Part shown: in pieces, positions 8,199-17,545 of the stretch | How the letters are laid out: each line of letters opens with the position of its first letter | How positions within the stretch are numbered: the first letter of the stretch is position 1 | From: Myroides profundi | Lineage (GTDB): Bacteria > Bacteroidota > Bacteroidia > Flavobacteriales > Flavobacteriaceae | Direction: 5' to 3' | Assembly (NCBI RefSeq): GCF_000833025.1 | Contig: NZ_CP010817.1 | Location: forward strand, 3,596,001-3,660,000 | DNA length: 64,000 nucleotides | The notes under the pieces: model-generated | Seen by the model: the letters and a program-made list of their open reading frames with translations, nothing else | Databases searched by the model: none | What the model was told of the DNA's origin: nothing | Program-made: the position numbers and the translations under genes

Positions 8199-11100
8199 CT
8201 AGAATTTAAATTTAACATTCATACCATAAGTTCTTGTAGAAGGCAATGACGCCCCTTCAATAGCCTGAATATTTCCACTTCCGTAAGATGCCATCTCTGG
8301 ATCCATACCTTTCCAGTCTAAGTTCCAAGTAAATAAGTTACGACCATAAGCTGAAATAGTAATTCCTTTAAATGGACCTATCCATTTACTAGGCAAATCA
8401 TATCCTAAAGAAATCTCTCTTAACTTAATATAATCAGAACTAAATACGTTTAAAGCATCAACTCCACCATAATGTGATTGTGACCATTCTTGGCCAGATA
8501 CTACCTTATCATTTTTAGATCCATCTTGTTTAACTCCCGCTAAAATAAGTCCATTCTCACGAATACCATTCTCAGCAGATTTATCAAGCATACCTGTATA
8601 CATTCCAAACATATGAGAAGTAGAGAAGTAGTTACCTCCTTTTTGCATATCGATTAAAACACCTAAGCTAAAGTTTTTATACTTAAAGCTATTTCTAAGT
8701 CCCATATTATAATCTGGAAGATAAGAACCTAAAGCCTGTATCCCTGTACTTAAGTAAAGTCCATTTTCTCCAACAACTTTATTTCCATTATCGTCATAAA
8801 CAAAATCAGTTCCATAAATTTGTCCATATGCCTCACCTACTTTACCTTGTAAAGATACTTGGAATGGAGCTCTTGTTATTTCTACTGATTCAACACCCTC
8901 AGCTAAACGAGTTAACTCATTCTTATTCTTAGAGAAATTCCACGTAATATCCCAAGAAAAATCATTTGTACGAATCGGAGCTAAATTAACTGTAGCTTCT
9001 ATACCTTTATTCTTCATATCTCCAGCATTTTGCCATTGATATGCAAATCCTGTTGCAGCATCATACTGTACACGTGTAATTAAATCCTTGGTATCTATTT
9101 GATAATAAGAAACCTCAAATCCTACTCTATTATTTAAGAAACCAGCTTCTAAACCAATCTCTTTAGTAGTCATCATCTCAGGTTTTAGATTAGGATTATT
9201 AGCAGTATTACTTAATGAATATGTTGGACTACCATTAAATGGACCGTCTAAGTTGTAGTAATCAGCTGTTCTATATGCTTCAGTATCATTTCCTACTTGA
9301 GCCCATCCTAAACGAACTTTACCAAAAGACAACCAATCAACTTCAGGCATTAGTTGAGAAAAAATAAATGTTCCTGTCACAGAAGGATAAGTAACCGATT
9401 TTTTAACAGTAGAGAACCAATCTGTACGTGTTGTTCCTTCTAAGAATAAAAACTCTTTATAGTTCACACTAACAGACCCAAAAACTGAATTTGTACGTGA
9501 ATGGAACTTCTCATTACTCGCCTTTGGATCTGATAAACTATTACTTAAATTATATAAATTAGGTATATCTAAACCTCCAACAGTTGTTCCGTAAACATAA
9601 TCTCTTCGTTTTTCACTTCTATTAACTCCAACAAAAGCGTTAAGTCCGAAATCTCCAAAGTGATCATCATAGTGCACACGTCCTTCATAGTTATATTCAG
9701 AAACATCACGTTTCATGATACTATACTTAGAAGTCGCTTGTGAACCTACAGCCACTCTTTCTTCAACAGTAAAGCTATAACGATCACCGTATACAGTTCC
9801 TACTGCATATATCTTATCAGTAAAATTATATGTTAACTTAACATTCCCATACGTTCTATTACGTATATCTTGAGAAGTATTCTCATTAACCACCCAATAA
9901 GGGTTGTCTGAATAAGCTGGTCTACCATCGTCCCATCTATTTCTATTCCATGAACGTTGATCTCCATTTGCTAATTTATAATCCTTTAATTGTTTAAAGT
10001 CTACTTGACGTTGTCCCCATTGAAAGAACTTTTGTGCAACAGAGTTATCACCGTATCCTACCTCAGGACGGTTAAACCCTTTAGTATATACGTAATTAAA
10101 ATTAGTTTCTGCTTTTAATTTATCTGTTAACTGAGTAGAGGCACTTACAGAGAAGTTATTACGTTGTAATTTTGAATTAGGTACTACACCTTCTGTAACA
10201 TTGTTACTAAAAGACATTCTAACATTACTATCTTTGAATGATTTACCAATAGCTACAGATTGACTATGTGTGATTCCTGTATCAAAGAAAGACTTAACAT
10301 CATTTTTAGCTTTCTCCCAAGGCACTTCCTTCATATAATCATTTGCAAACTCTGGATCAAAAGCATACCATGGTAAATATGGAGTTCCATCAAACTTAGG
10401 TCCCCAGCTTTCATCTACTTTGTATTCTGCAATATTATATGTTTTACCTCCAATAACAGCTGTTGGTAACTTACTAGCAGAACCACCTCCATATAATGTT
10501 TGTAACTTAGGCATGATATTAATACTTTCGAAACTTAATCCTGTATTAACCTCAATATCTGTACGTCCATTTTTTGCAGACTTAGTAGTATAGATAATTA
10601 CACCATTACCACCTCTATTCCCATAAAGAGCAGAAGCAGGACCTCCTTTTAATACTGTTACAGATTCAATATCATCTGGGTTAATATCCGCAGAAGTATC
10701 ACCATAGTCACGTCCACCAGACCCACGTTGCATATTTGTATCCGCAAAGTTACTATTATCCAACGGCACTCCATCAACAACAATCAACGGTTGGTTATTC
10801 CCTGTTACAGATTTTACTCCACGTAATACAATACGCGCAGAACCACCCATTGAAGAAGGAGAAGTCACTTGAAGACCAGCAACGTTTCCTGAAAGAGCAT
10901 TAACAGCATTTGTCTGACCTGATCCAGATAAGTTATCTCCTTTAACTTCTTGTGAAGAATAACCTAACTTTTTCTTATCACGCTTAATACCTAAAGCTGT
11001 TACTACCACTTCGTCAAGCATTTCTTCATCGCTCGCCATAGTCACATTGTAAACAGCTTCACCGCCTACAGTGTGTTTAATGTCTTTCATTCCTACAAAA

Positions 11101-11318
11101 GAGAAAATAATCACATCTCCCTTTTTAACTTTTAACGAATACTTTCCGTCAAGGTCAGTCTGAGTACCTTCTGAAGTACCAGAAATCGTAACGGAAACAC
11201 CTGGAAGAGGAAGTCCACCTTCACTTACAATCCCATTAAAAGTCTTTTCCTGAGCAAAACCTACTTGCACTAAAAAAGCAAGAGACCCTACTAAGATCCA
11301 TTTAAACTTTGATTTCAT
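8199..11318 (-). CDS. SusC/RagA family TonB-dependent outer-membrane transporter (pair 1)
   Basis: 1039 residues. A signal peptide (to about A22) precedes a carboxypeptidase-regulatory-like domain (about 25-105, with G-G-L-P-L-P-G-V-S-V and G-T-Q-T-D-L-D-G). Next come a TonB-box-like stretch (M-L-D-E-V-V-V-T-A-L-G), the plug with the N-P-D-D-I-E-S-V-T-V-L-K-G-G-P-A-S-A-L-Y-G phrase, and a 22-strand-type barrel ending in aromatic residues (M-N-V-K-F-K-F). SusC imports large substrates using TonB energy, together with SusD. No glycosidase, sulfatase or regulator lies beside the pair, so the substrate cannot be deduced. It has a leader promoter shared with susC pair 2. Confidence 0.93.
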   Translation of the reverse strand: MKSKFKWILVGSLAFLVQVGFAQEKTFNGIVSEGGLPLPGVSVTISGTSEGTQTDLDGKYSLKVKKGDVIIFSFVGMKDIKHTVGGEAVYNVTMASDEEMLDEVVVTALGIKRDKKKLGYSSQEVKGDNLSGSGQTNAVNALSGNVAGLQVTSPSSMGGSARIVLRGVKSVTGNNQPLIVVDGVPLDNSNFADTNMQRGSGGRDYGDTSADINPDDIESVTVLKGGPASALYGNRGGNGVIIYTTKSAKNGRTDIEVNTGLSFESINIMPKLQTLYGGGSASKLPTAVIGGKTYNIAEYKVDESWGPKFDGTPYLPWYAFDPEFANDYMKEVPWEKAKNDVKSFFDTGITHSQSVAIGKSFKDSNVRMSFSNNVTEGVVPNSKLQRNNFSVSASTQLTDKLKAETNFNYVYTKGFNRPEVGYGDNSVAQKFFQWGQRQVDFKQLKDYKLANGDQRSWNRNRWDDGRPAYSDNPYWVVNENTSQDIRNRTYGNVKLTYNFTDKIYAVGTVYGDRYSFTVEERVAVGSQATSKYSIMKRDVSEYNYEGRVHYDDHFGDFGLNAFVGVNRSEKRRDYVYGTTVGGLDIPNLYNLSNSLSDPKASNEKFHSRTNSVFGSVSVNYKEFLFLEGTTRTDWFSTVKKSVTYPSVTGTFIFSQLMPEVDWLSFGKVRLGWAQVGNDTEAYRTADYYNLDGPFNGSPTYSLSNTANNPNLKPEMMTTKEIGLEAGFLNNRVGFEVSYYQIDTKDLITRVQYDAATGFAYQWQNAGDMKNKGIEATVNLAPIRTNDFSWDITWNFSKNKNELTRLAEGVESVEITRAPFQVSLQGKVGEAYGQIYGTDFVYDDNGNKVVGENGLYLSTGIQALGSYLPDYNMGLRNSFKYKNFSLGVLIDMQKGGNYFSTSHMFGMYTGMLDKSAENGIRENGLILAGVKQDGSKNDKVVSGQEWSQSHYGGVDALNVFSSDYIKLREISLGYDLPSKWIGPFKGITISAYGRNLFTWNLDWKGMDPEMASYGSGNIQAIEGASLPSTRTYGMNVKFKF

Positions 11319-11325
11319 TTTAATT

Positions 11326-11362
11326 ATTGATTAGTTAGTATGACAAATCTAACAAAATATTT
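11326..11362 (-). promoter_or_regulatory. susC pair 1 leader promoter with conserved 37-bp block
   Basis: The minus strand carries TAGATTTG at 11351-11344, matching TAnnTTTG, 26 bases before the start codon at 11318. The surrounding 37 bp are identical to 16423-16459 before the second susC gene. No clear -33 TTG is visible. Confidence 0.7.
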
Positions 11363-11706
11363 TAAACTCATTAAGTTTATTTTAAGTTTTTTAAAAAATC
11401 AAACATTAAACTAACCTTACAAATGAAAACGAAATAAAACATTATTATTAAAATATAGACTAAAAAAACAAAATAATATTAAAAAAAGACTACATAAAGA
11501 CATCTAATTTACTAATTATAAAAGAAAAAATATCGTAAAATAAAACTAGTCTACTATTTTATATAAAATACTTTCCAAAGTCACTTTACTCAAGAGCTAC
11601 CTATAGCAACTACAATATCTCCATAAAAGTTCTGTAAGTATAGTATCTCAATTTTTCTAAATAAAAAAACCCATCCAAAATTTGGATGGGCTTAATATCT
11701 AAAATC
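11363..11706. other. AT-rich spacer between SusCD pairs 1 and 2
   Basis: This stretch is very AT-rich, with long A-runs and no credible coding frame. It contains the terminator of pair 2 at its right end. Nothing else recognisable is seen. Confidence 0.6.
11663..11690 (-). terminator. Terminator of SusC/SusD pair 2
   Basis: The minus strand reads CCCATCC, a short AT loop and GGATGGG followed by a run of seven T. It lies 17 bases after the stop of the susD-like gene at 11707. Confidence 0.88.
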
Positions 11707-13233
11707 TTATGGATTTTGTGGTCTCAATTGACTATTTGCATTAATCTCTGAGATTGGGAATTGATATCTTAATCTATCAGACCCCGCAGGAATATCAAAT
11801 TTAGTACCAGGAACAATTCCATGATTACTTTCTATTAATTTTCCGTTAACTGTAACAGCTTTAGTTCTATCCAAACCTACTTTCCATCTAATAATATCTG
11901 TAAAAGCAAATCCTTCACCCCACAATTCAATCCTACGTTGTAAACGAATTTCTTGTCTTAAAGATTCTCCAGAAAATGCATTAACATTATAGTCTTCTTG
12001 ACGAGTTTTCATTAAGTTATCTAACGCGGTCTTAGCTCCACCCTCATCTCCGCTTTCAAATGCAGCTTCTGCATAATTTAATAGCATCTCAGACTTACGC
12101 ATGTAGATATAATCCCCCATAAAACGCGATGGATCAACAAATTTCAAATTTGAATACATTGCTAAATTATTTGCATCCAAAGTCACTCCAAGAGATGGAC
12201 TTACTAGAGTTTTCTTTCCATCATAAAACCAATCCTTACGCTTATCTTTATCATTAATCTGTGCATATAAACGAGCGTCAACCATCTTTGTAATATCATT
12301 AAATGATCCATAACCTTGATTCTGAGTATCCATATGTGAGAAGAAAGATGCCCAGATAGTTGTACTACTACCATCAATATCAGATCCCCACATTACATCA
12401 GGATTATTAATATTTGAGAATCCATCATTTACAACACCAAAGTCTACAGCACTTAAATTTTCTCCTAATGCTTTAAATGCATAATCTTTCGATTTCACCC
12501 AATCACCAGTATGTTGGTATACTCTAGACAACATACCACTAACAACATATTTATCTATGATACCTTTATTTGGAGCTACATATCCATTTAATAATTTATA
12601 AGCTTCTAACAAATCACTCTCTATTAATTGGTACACCTCTTTAGAAGGGACTCTATTAAGCTTTTGCTTTAATTTTCTATCTCCCTCGTGATCATAATAC
12701 TCGTAAGGTATTCCCATATCTCCATTAGCAAAAACCTTCATCAAATTGAAATTCGCAAAACCACGCAATGCTAATGCACGAGCATATACTGTACTATTCT
12801 TAAAATTATCATCATATTTAGCAATAGACTGCATTATTAAGTTTGCATTATGTGCCAATTTACTATAATAATAGAAATGCATTTTAGTTCCTCTTAAACC
12901 TTCTACACGCATTTGATATGTATAATGAAATACAAACCAAGCGTTTCCTCCAAAGACCATATCTTGTCCCATTGCATCCATAGTTATATCTATAGATTTT
13001 TGTCCAAAGTCCTCGTGTGTACCAGTCTCACCTATATTTGATGCTCTTGCTGTGTAATATGCTCCAGCCTCTATACTTTCTGGCAATAATAAAGCTGCTT
13101 CAGGAAACCTAGCAAGTTTGTCTATTTTTTCATCTGAAAATGTAGATTCTTGATCTGTTTTTGTAAAATCGTCACTGCATGATGCCGTCATTATTAACCC
13201 AACAACAGCTATAGAATAAAATATTTTTTTCAT
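11707..13233 (-). CDS. SusD/RagB family lipoprotein (pair 2)
   Basis: 508 residues with a lipoprotein signal peptide (lipobox T-A-S-C, Cys 19, followed by SDDFT). The first mature residues and the block H-E-D-F-G-Q-K-S-I-D-I-T-M-D-A-M-G match the pair 3 protein closely, whereas the pair 1 protein differs. The C-terminal part has R-I-E-L-W-G-E-G-F-A-F-T-D-I-I-R-W-K, the standard SusD/RagB ending. It should bind substrate at the cell surface and hand it to the SusC partner 11 bases upstream. Ligand unknown. Confidence 0.92.
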   Translation of the reverse strand: MKKIFYSIAVVGLIMTASCSDDFTKTDQESTFSDEKIDKLARFPEAALLLPESIEAGAYYTARASNIGETGTHEDFGQKSIDITMDAMGQDMVFGGNAWFVFHYTYQMRVEGLRGTKMHFYYYSKLAHNANLIMQSIAKYDDNFKNSTVYARALALRGFANFNLMKVFANGDMGIPYEYYDHEGDRKLKQKLNRVPSKEVYQLIESDLLEAYKLLNGYVAPNKGIIDKYVVSGMLSRVYQHTGDWVKSKDYAFKALGENLSAVDFGVVNDGFSNINNPDVMWGSDIDGSSTTIWASFFSHMDTQNQGYGSFNDITKMVDARLYAQINDKDKRKDWFYDGKKTLVSPSLGVTLDANNLAMYSNLKFVDPSRFMGDYIYMRKSEMLLNYAEAAFESGDEGGAKTALDNLMKTRQEDYNVNAFSGESLRQEIRLQRRIELWGEGFAFTDIIRWKVGLDRTKAVTVNGKLIESNHGIVPGTKFDIPAGSDRLRYQFPISEINANSQLRPQNP

Positions 13234-13244
13234 AATTAAAAAGA

Positions 13245-16200
13245 TTAAAGTGATAAATTCACACCAAACATATAGGTTGAGTATAAACTATATCCTGAAC
13301 CATTAGTTCCATTAAGATTTAACCTTGGATCATACCCTTTACGTTTAGACCAAAGTACTGGGTTATCGATTAAAGCATAAACCCTTAAACTACTAATACC
13401 AAGAACTTTAGTAACCTCTGGTTTAAACTTATACCCTAAAGTAACATTTTGTAAAGACAAATAGTCAGATTTTATTAAATGCATAGTTGAACGACTGTAT
13501 GCACTATTAGCATCACTAACATACAACATAGGCATACTTCCATTTACATTTTCAGGAGTCCAAGCATTTGTATAATCTTTGTGCAAATTCTGTCCTGCTT
13601 TTAAAGCAAAATAATTATAATATTTTGCATCCATACCGTACCCACCTACTTGGTAAGCAAATGCTGCATTTAAATCAAATCCTTTATATTCAACATTTAA
13701 TCCAAATCCACCATATAACTTAGGTAAAGCACTTTTTCCAATATTTTGATCAGTTGCAGCATTCCAATCTTCTACAACAATTCTCTCTCCATCTTTACCA
13801 ATCTTAATAAATTGAGCATTACCGTTTTCTTTATTGACACCAACATATTCTTTCATATAGTAGTCATAAATAGACCCACCTGTTTCACGAATAAATTGTC
13901 CTGCAATAATACGCTCTTGTTCAGCAGGTAATTTTGTGATTTTATTTTTGTAATGAGTAGCATTTACATTTAACGAAACTCTAAGGTCATTTGTTCTAAT
14001 AACATCTCCTGTTAAAGTAACCTCAAACCCTTTATTTGTCATATTACCCGCATTATATGGCATACTTGATACACCTGTTGTCATAGGCTTGGGTACATAA
14101 AACAACATATCATCAACTTTACGTTCAAAATATTCAGCATCTACAGTCAATCTTCCATTTAATACAGTCCCCTCAAATCCAACGTTAAAGTTTTTGTTCT
14201 TCTCCCAAGTAATATTCTTATTTCCTTGGAATGTTTGTGTAATAACTATAGGAGCTCCGCCATCAAAAGAAGGCATAACTTCCCATTTATCTTGATATGG
14301 GTTCATGGTACCTAAGTTATCATTACCTTGTTCACCGTAACTAATTTTAAATTTTAAGTTATCTAACCATGAAACATCCTTCATGAAATTTTCTTTTGAA
14401 ACCATCCAAGCACCACCAACTCCAAAGAAAGTTCCCCATTTATTATCTGGATGAAAATAAGAAGAAGCGTCTCGTCTTATACTTGCATTAACAAAATATT
14501 TATTATCATATCCATAGTTTAATCTAGCAAAGTACCCCTCTAATGTATACTCCTTATTACCACCTGTTGCCTCTGCTACAACAGCTGCATGATTTATATA
14601 AGGGCTATCAGGGAATAATAAGTTTGTTCTATGTACAAACATATCATCATCATTCTTAATCATTGTCTCATGTCCTAACAAGATATCAACAGAATGCTGT
14701 CCAAACCACTTACTATAACTTAATAACTGCTGATTTGTAACAGAAAAAACTGTTCTATCTGTTTGATAAACTCGTCCATTAGGAATAGTTCCTGAACCAT
14801 ATGTAGGGTTCTGAGTTTGTCTCAACATAGAATTGTAAAAATCTCCAGACAACACATATTTAAATGATAAACCATCATATAAGTTTACATTAATATATCC
14901 TGTACCAAACAACTGATTAATAGTGTTTTTTCTATGATTATTTATACCCTCAGCATACGGACTAGATCCAGATCCAAATGGTCTACTAAATGGTGAAATT
15001 TTTCCCGCTCCATCATCGTATAAAACATCTCCTAACTCATTTCTCATAATATTTCCAGTCTTATCATAAGCATGAACCGGATAAATAGGAGCAATTATAT
15101 TAGTCCAGAAAAAAGGATCAACAAAAGCAGAACTACCACCTGTAGCATAACCTCCACCCATTGGATCTTTCTGATTTATATTTGAGTAACTTAAGCTACC
15201 TCCTACATTAAATGTCTCATTTATTTTAGAATCAATATTCATACGAGTCATTGTTCTAATATATGATTGTGTATCAACAATACCATCATTAGAATCATGT
15301 CCAAAAGATAAATAATACTTAGTATCATCTGTACCACCAGCTACACTTATATTATTCTGACTTACAACTCCACTTCTATAAACATAATCATCCCAATTTT
15401 CATGATATAGTAAAGACGCATTAGGGTTAAAAGTACCATCTGGCAATACCACTTCAGTATTCGCAACATTATAAATATTATAACCTAATCCCGAACCACG
15501 CGATGAGGCAGCTATACTTCCATTTCGACCTATTAAATTCGCAGAAGCATAACGTCCTGCATCCTTCCAGTCTTCTGCACCTGCACGTAAATAAGTTCCT
15601 CTTAATGCTTGATGATAACCTTTATAATACTCTGAAGGACTTGTTAATCGATCATACTCACGATAATTCTTATCAGCTATTCCAATCTTAGAGTCAACTG
15701 TTACTTTAACTTTACCACTTGCTCCCTTTTTTGTTGTTATAATGATAACCCCATTAGCCCCTCGATTTCCATACAGAGCAGCTGCTGAAGCATCTTTCAA
15801 GAAAGATATATTATCAATATCCGCCGTATTAATAGAATTCATTGTTCCATTATACGGAACACCATCTAATACAATTAGAGGATCTGCAGATGCAGAGATA
15901 GATCCAACTCCACGAAAACGAATAACTGGTGCTTGACCTGGTGCTCCTGAGGCATTATAGATCTGAACTCCTCCTACTTTACCAACTAAACCTTGAGTAA
16001 CGTTAGTAGCTACGACATTTTGAATTTCCTCGGCTTTAACTGTAGCAATAGACCCTGCAACTGACGCTTTACTTTGTGTACCGTAAGCAGTTACCACAAT
16101 AGCATCTAACTCATTGCCAGAATCCCCTGTCATAGAAACATTATATACAGGTGCATCACCCACCTTATGAGTAACATCATTCATACCAACAAAAGAAAAT

Positions 16201-16415
16201 ACTAAAACATCTCCCTTTTGTACATTTAAACTATAATTACCATTTAAGTCTGTCTGAGTACCTTTATCTGATCCCTTGATCATTACTGTAACTCCTGGAA
16301 GTGGTAATCCTCCCTCACTTACAACTCCCGTAAGCTTCTTGTCTTGTGCATAACCTGCGCTTACCGAAAGTAATAGCAAACTAGCATAAAACCAATTAAG
16401 TCTAGATTTCTTCAT
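13245..16415 (-). CDS. SusC/RagA family TonB-dependent transporter (pair 2)
   Basis: 1056 residues from the start chosen here, MKKSRLNWFYASLLLLSVSA. An ATG nine bases further upstream is possible, but with 16415 the distance to the -7 element is 26 bases, the same as in susC pair 1, and the signal peptide is better. Domain order is signal peptide, carboxypeptidase-regulatory-like domain (G-G-L-P-L-P-G-V-T-V), plug (I-S-F-L-K-D-A-S-A-A-A-L-Y-G-N-R-G-A-N-G-V) and beta-barrel. Large blocks are identical to the pair 3 SusC, including A-S-I-R-R-D-A-S-S-Y-F-H-P-D-N-K-W-G. The two therefore look like duplicates with diverged substrate surfaces. Confidence 0.93.
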   Translation of the reverse strand: MKKSRLNWFYASLLLLSVSAGYAQDKKLTGVVSEGGLPLPGVTVMIKGSDKGTQTDLNGNYSLNVQKGDVLVFSFVGMNDVTHKVGDAPVYNVSMTGDSGNELDAIVVTAYGTQSKASVAGSIATVKAEEIQNVVATNVTQGLVGKVGGVQIYNASGAPGQAPVIRFRGVGSISASADPLIVLDGVPYNGTMNSINTADIDNISFLKDASAAALYGNRGANGVIIITTKKGASGKVKVTVDSKIGIADKNYREYDRLTSPSEYYKGYHQALRGTYLRAGAEDWKDAGRYASANLIGRNGSIAASSRGSGLGYNIYNVANTEVVLPDGTFNPNASLLYHENWDDYVYRSGVVSQNNISVAGGTDDTKYYLSFGHDSNDGIVDTQSYIRTMTRMNIDSKINETFNVGGSLSYSNINQKDPMGGGYATGGSSAFVDPFFWTNIIAPIYPVHAYDKTGNIMRNELGDVLYDDGAGKISPFSRPFGSGSSPYAEGINNHRKNTINQLFGTGYINVNLYDGLSFKYVLSGDFYNSMLRQTQNPTYGSGTIPNGRVYQTDRTVFSVTNQQLLSYSKWFGQHSVDILLGHETMIKNDDDMFVHRTNLLFPDSPYINHAAVVAEATGGNKEYTLEGYFARLNYGYDNKYFVNASIRRDASSYFHPDNKWGTFFGVGGAWMVSKENFMKDVSWLDNLKFKISYGEQGNDNLGTMNPYQDKWEVMPSFDGGAPIVITQTFQGNKNITWEKNKNFNVGFEGTVLNGRLTVDAEYFERKVDDMLFYVPKPMTTGVSSMPYNAGNMTNKGFEVTLTGDVIRTNDLRVSLNVNATHYKNKITKLPAEQERIIAGQFIRETGGSIYDYYMKEYVGVNKENGNAQFIKIGKDGERIVVEDWNAATDQNIGKSALPKLYGGFGLNVEYKGFDLNAAFAYQVGGYGMDAKYYNYFALKAGQNLHKDYTNAWTPENVNGSMPMLYVSDANSAYSRSTMHLIKSDYLSLQNVTLGYKFKPEVTKVLGISSLRVYALIDNPVLWSKRKGYDPRLNLNGTNGSGYSLYSTYMFGVNLSL

Positions 16416-16422
16416 TAATAAC

Positions 16423-16459
16423 ATTGATTAGTTAGTATGACAAATCTAACAAAATATTT
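16423..16459 (-). promoter_or_regulatory. susC pair 2 leader promoter, 37 bp identical to pair 1
   Basis: TAGATTTG lies on the minus strand at 16448-16441, 26 bases before the start at 16415. The 37 bp are identical to 11326-11362, although the flanking sequence diverges quickly. Confidence 0.7.
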
Positions 16460-16607
16460 CACATTAGTTAAGTTAATTTTAAGAAAACACAAACTCAAAC
16501 AAGAAAAATAACTACTTAAAAACCTAAATACAACAAATAAACAAAAATATTTAACATAAAAAATAACTAATTAATACAAACAGAAAACAATAAATAAAGA
16601 TTAATAC

Positions 16608-16640
16608 AAAAAAAACCCATAAGAAATTCTTATAGGTTTT
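16608..16640 (-). terminator. Terminator of the lipoprotein gene between pairs 2 and 3
   Basis: A stem of about 10 bp with one mismatch (CCTATAAGAA / TTCTTATGGG on the minus strand) is followed by a run of T. It lies 24 bases after the stop at 16664. Confidence 0.85.
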
Positions 16641-16663
16641 GATATTTTAAAAATTAAAATGAA

Positions 16664-17464
16664 TTATTTCTCGGGTTCTCTAAGAATAACATAATCAAAC
16701 TTAAACAACTTAAAAGTATCTTTCCCTTTAACTTCAATACGTGTAGGTAAACCAAACTCATGAGAGGCAGTCGTTTTAAATGTATATACTACTCCTGTCT
16801 TTCTATTAGTTGCCGTATCCATAATATTCTTAGAACTTTGAATAAAACGAATAAACTCACCACCTGGGACATAATCCAATGTCAAATTATACTCACTGTA
16901 AACAAAAGGATTACTTCCAACTCCATAAGTATAAGTAAACAATTCCCCTGTTTGATCAGACACAGAAGTCACATTACCACGGTTATCATAACTATAAGTA
17001 TAAACTTTATCACTACTAGATGCCTTAACTACATTACCGCTTGAATATTCATACACAAAGGAACTCTTCTTACCTGTCAAATCATTCAAATAATCATTTT
17101 TATAAGAAGCTATTAATTTATCATACTCAACTCCTTCATCTGTTGTTATAACAATTGAATTTAAAGCATTATTCTTCAAATAATCAAATTCATATTTTAA
17201 CAATGGTTTAGAAGGTGCTTCTAATTCATTATAATTCTTATACTCAGATATCTTTCTTAATTTTAAGAAATTATTATACTCAATATCATATCTAGTTTCT
17301 ACTAAATGCTCTTTATTTCCGTCACTACTTACCGTCATACGAGCGACCTTAACGAAGTCCCCTTTATTAGGATCTGGTTTATACGGCTCATTATCACTAG
17401 AGTTACACGACACACCAATGCTCCCCAGTATCACTGTGAACAAGGCTATTTTTACTTTTTTCAT
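16664..17464 (-). CDS. Putative lipoprotein with YD-repeat-like segments
   Basis: 267 residues from the ATG at 17464; an upstream TTG in the same frame is unlikely. The signal peptide ends in V-S-C (lipobox), followed by a polar tether N-S-S-D-N-E-P-Y-K-P-D-P-N. The middle has beta-rich repeats such as Y-T-Y-S-Y-D-N-R-G-N-V-T-S-V and L-F-T-Y-T-Y-G, reminiscent of YD/RHS-type repeats and of DUF4595-like Bacteroidota lipoproteins. I do not recognise a function. It has its own terminator, and another terminator separates it from pair 3, so it is probably a separate transcription unit. Surface or periplasmic location is inferred only from the lipobox. Confidence 0.75.
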   Translation of the reverse strand: MKKVKIALFTVILGSIGVSCNSSDNEPYKPDPNKGDFVKVARMTVSSDGNKEHLVETRYDIEYNNFLKLRKISEYKNYNELEAPSKPLLKYEFDYLKNNALNSIVITTDEGVEYDKLIASYKNDYLNDLTGKKSSFVYEYSSGNVVKASSSDKVYTYSYDNRGNVTSVSDQTGELFTYTYGVGSNPFVYSEYNLTLDYVPGGEFIRFIQSSKNIMDTATNRKTGVVYTFKTTASHEFGLPTRIEVKGKDTFKLFKFDYVILREPEK

Positions 17465-17508
17465 AATATTTGGTTTTATTAGGCGCAAAATAACTCATTT
17501 TGTTGAAT

Positions 17509-17537
17509 AAAAAAAGGTTGTTTTTCAACAACCTTTT
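17509..17537 (-). terminator. Terminator of SusC/SusD pair 3
   Basis: The minus strand reads AAGGTTGTT, a 4-base loop and AACAACCTT followed by a T-run. It lies 9 bases after the stop at 17546. Confidence 0.9.
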
Positions 17538-17545
17538 CTTTATAA

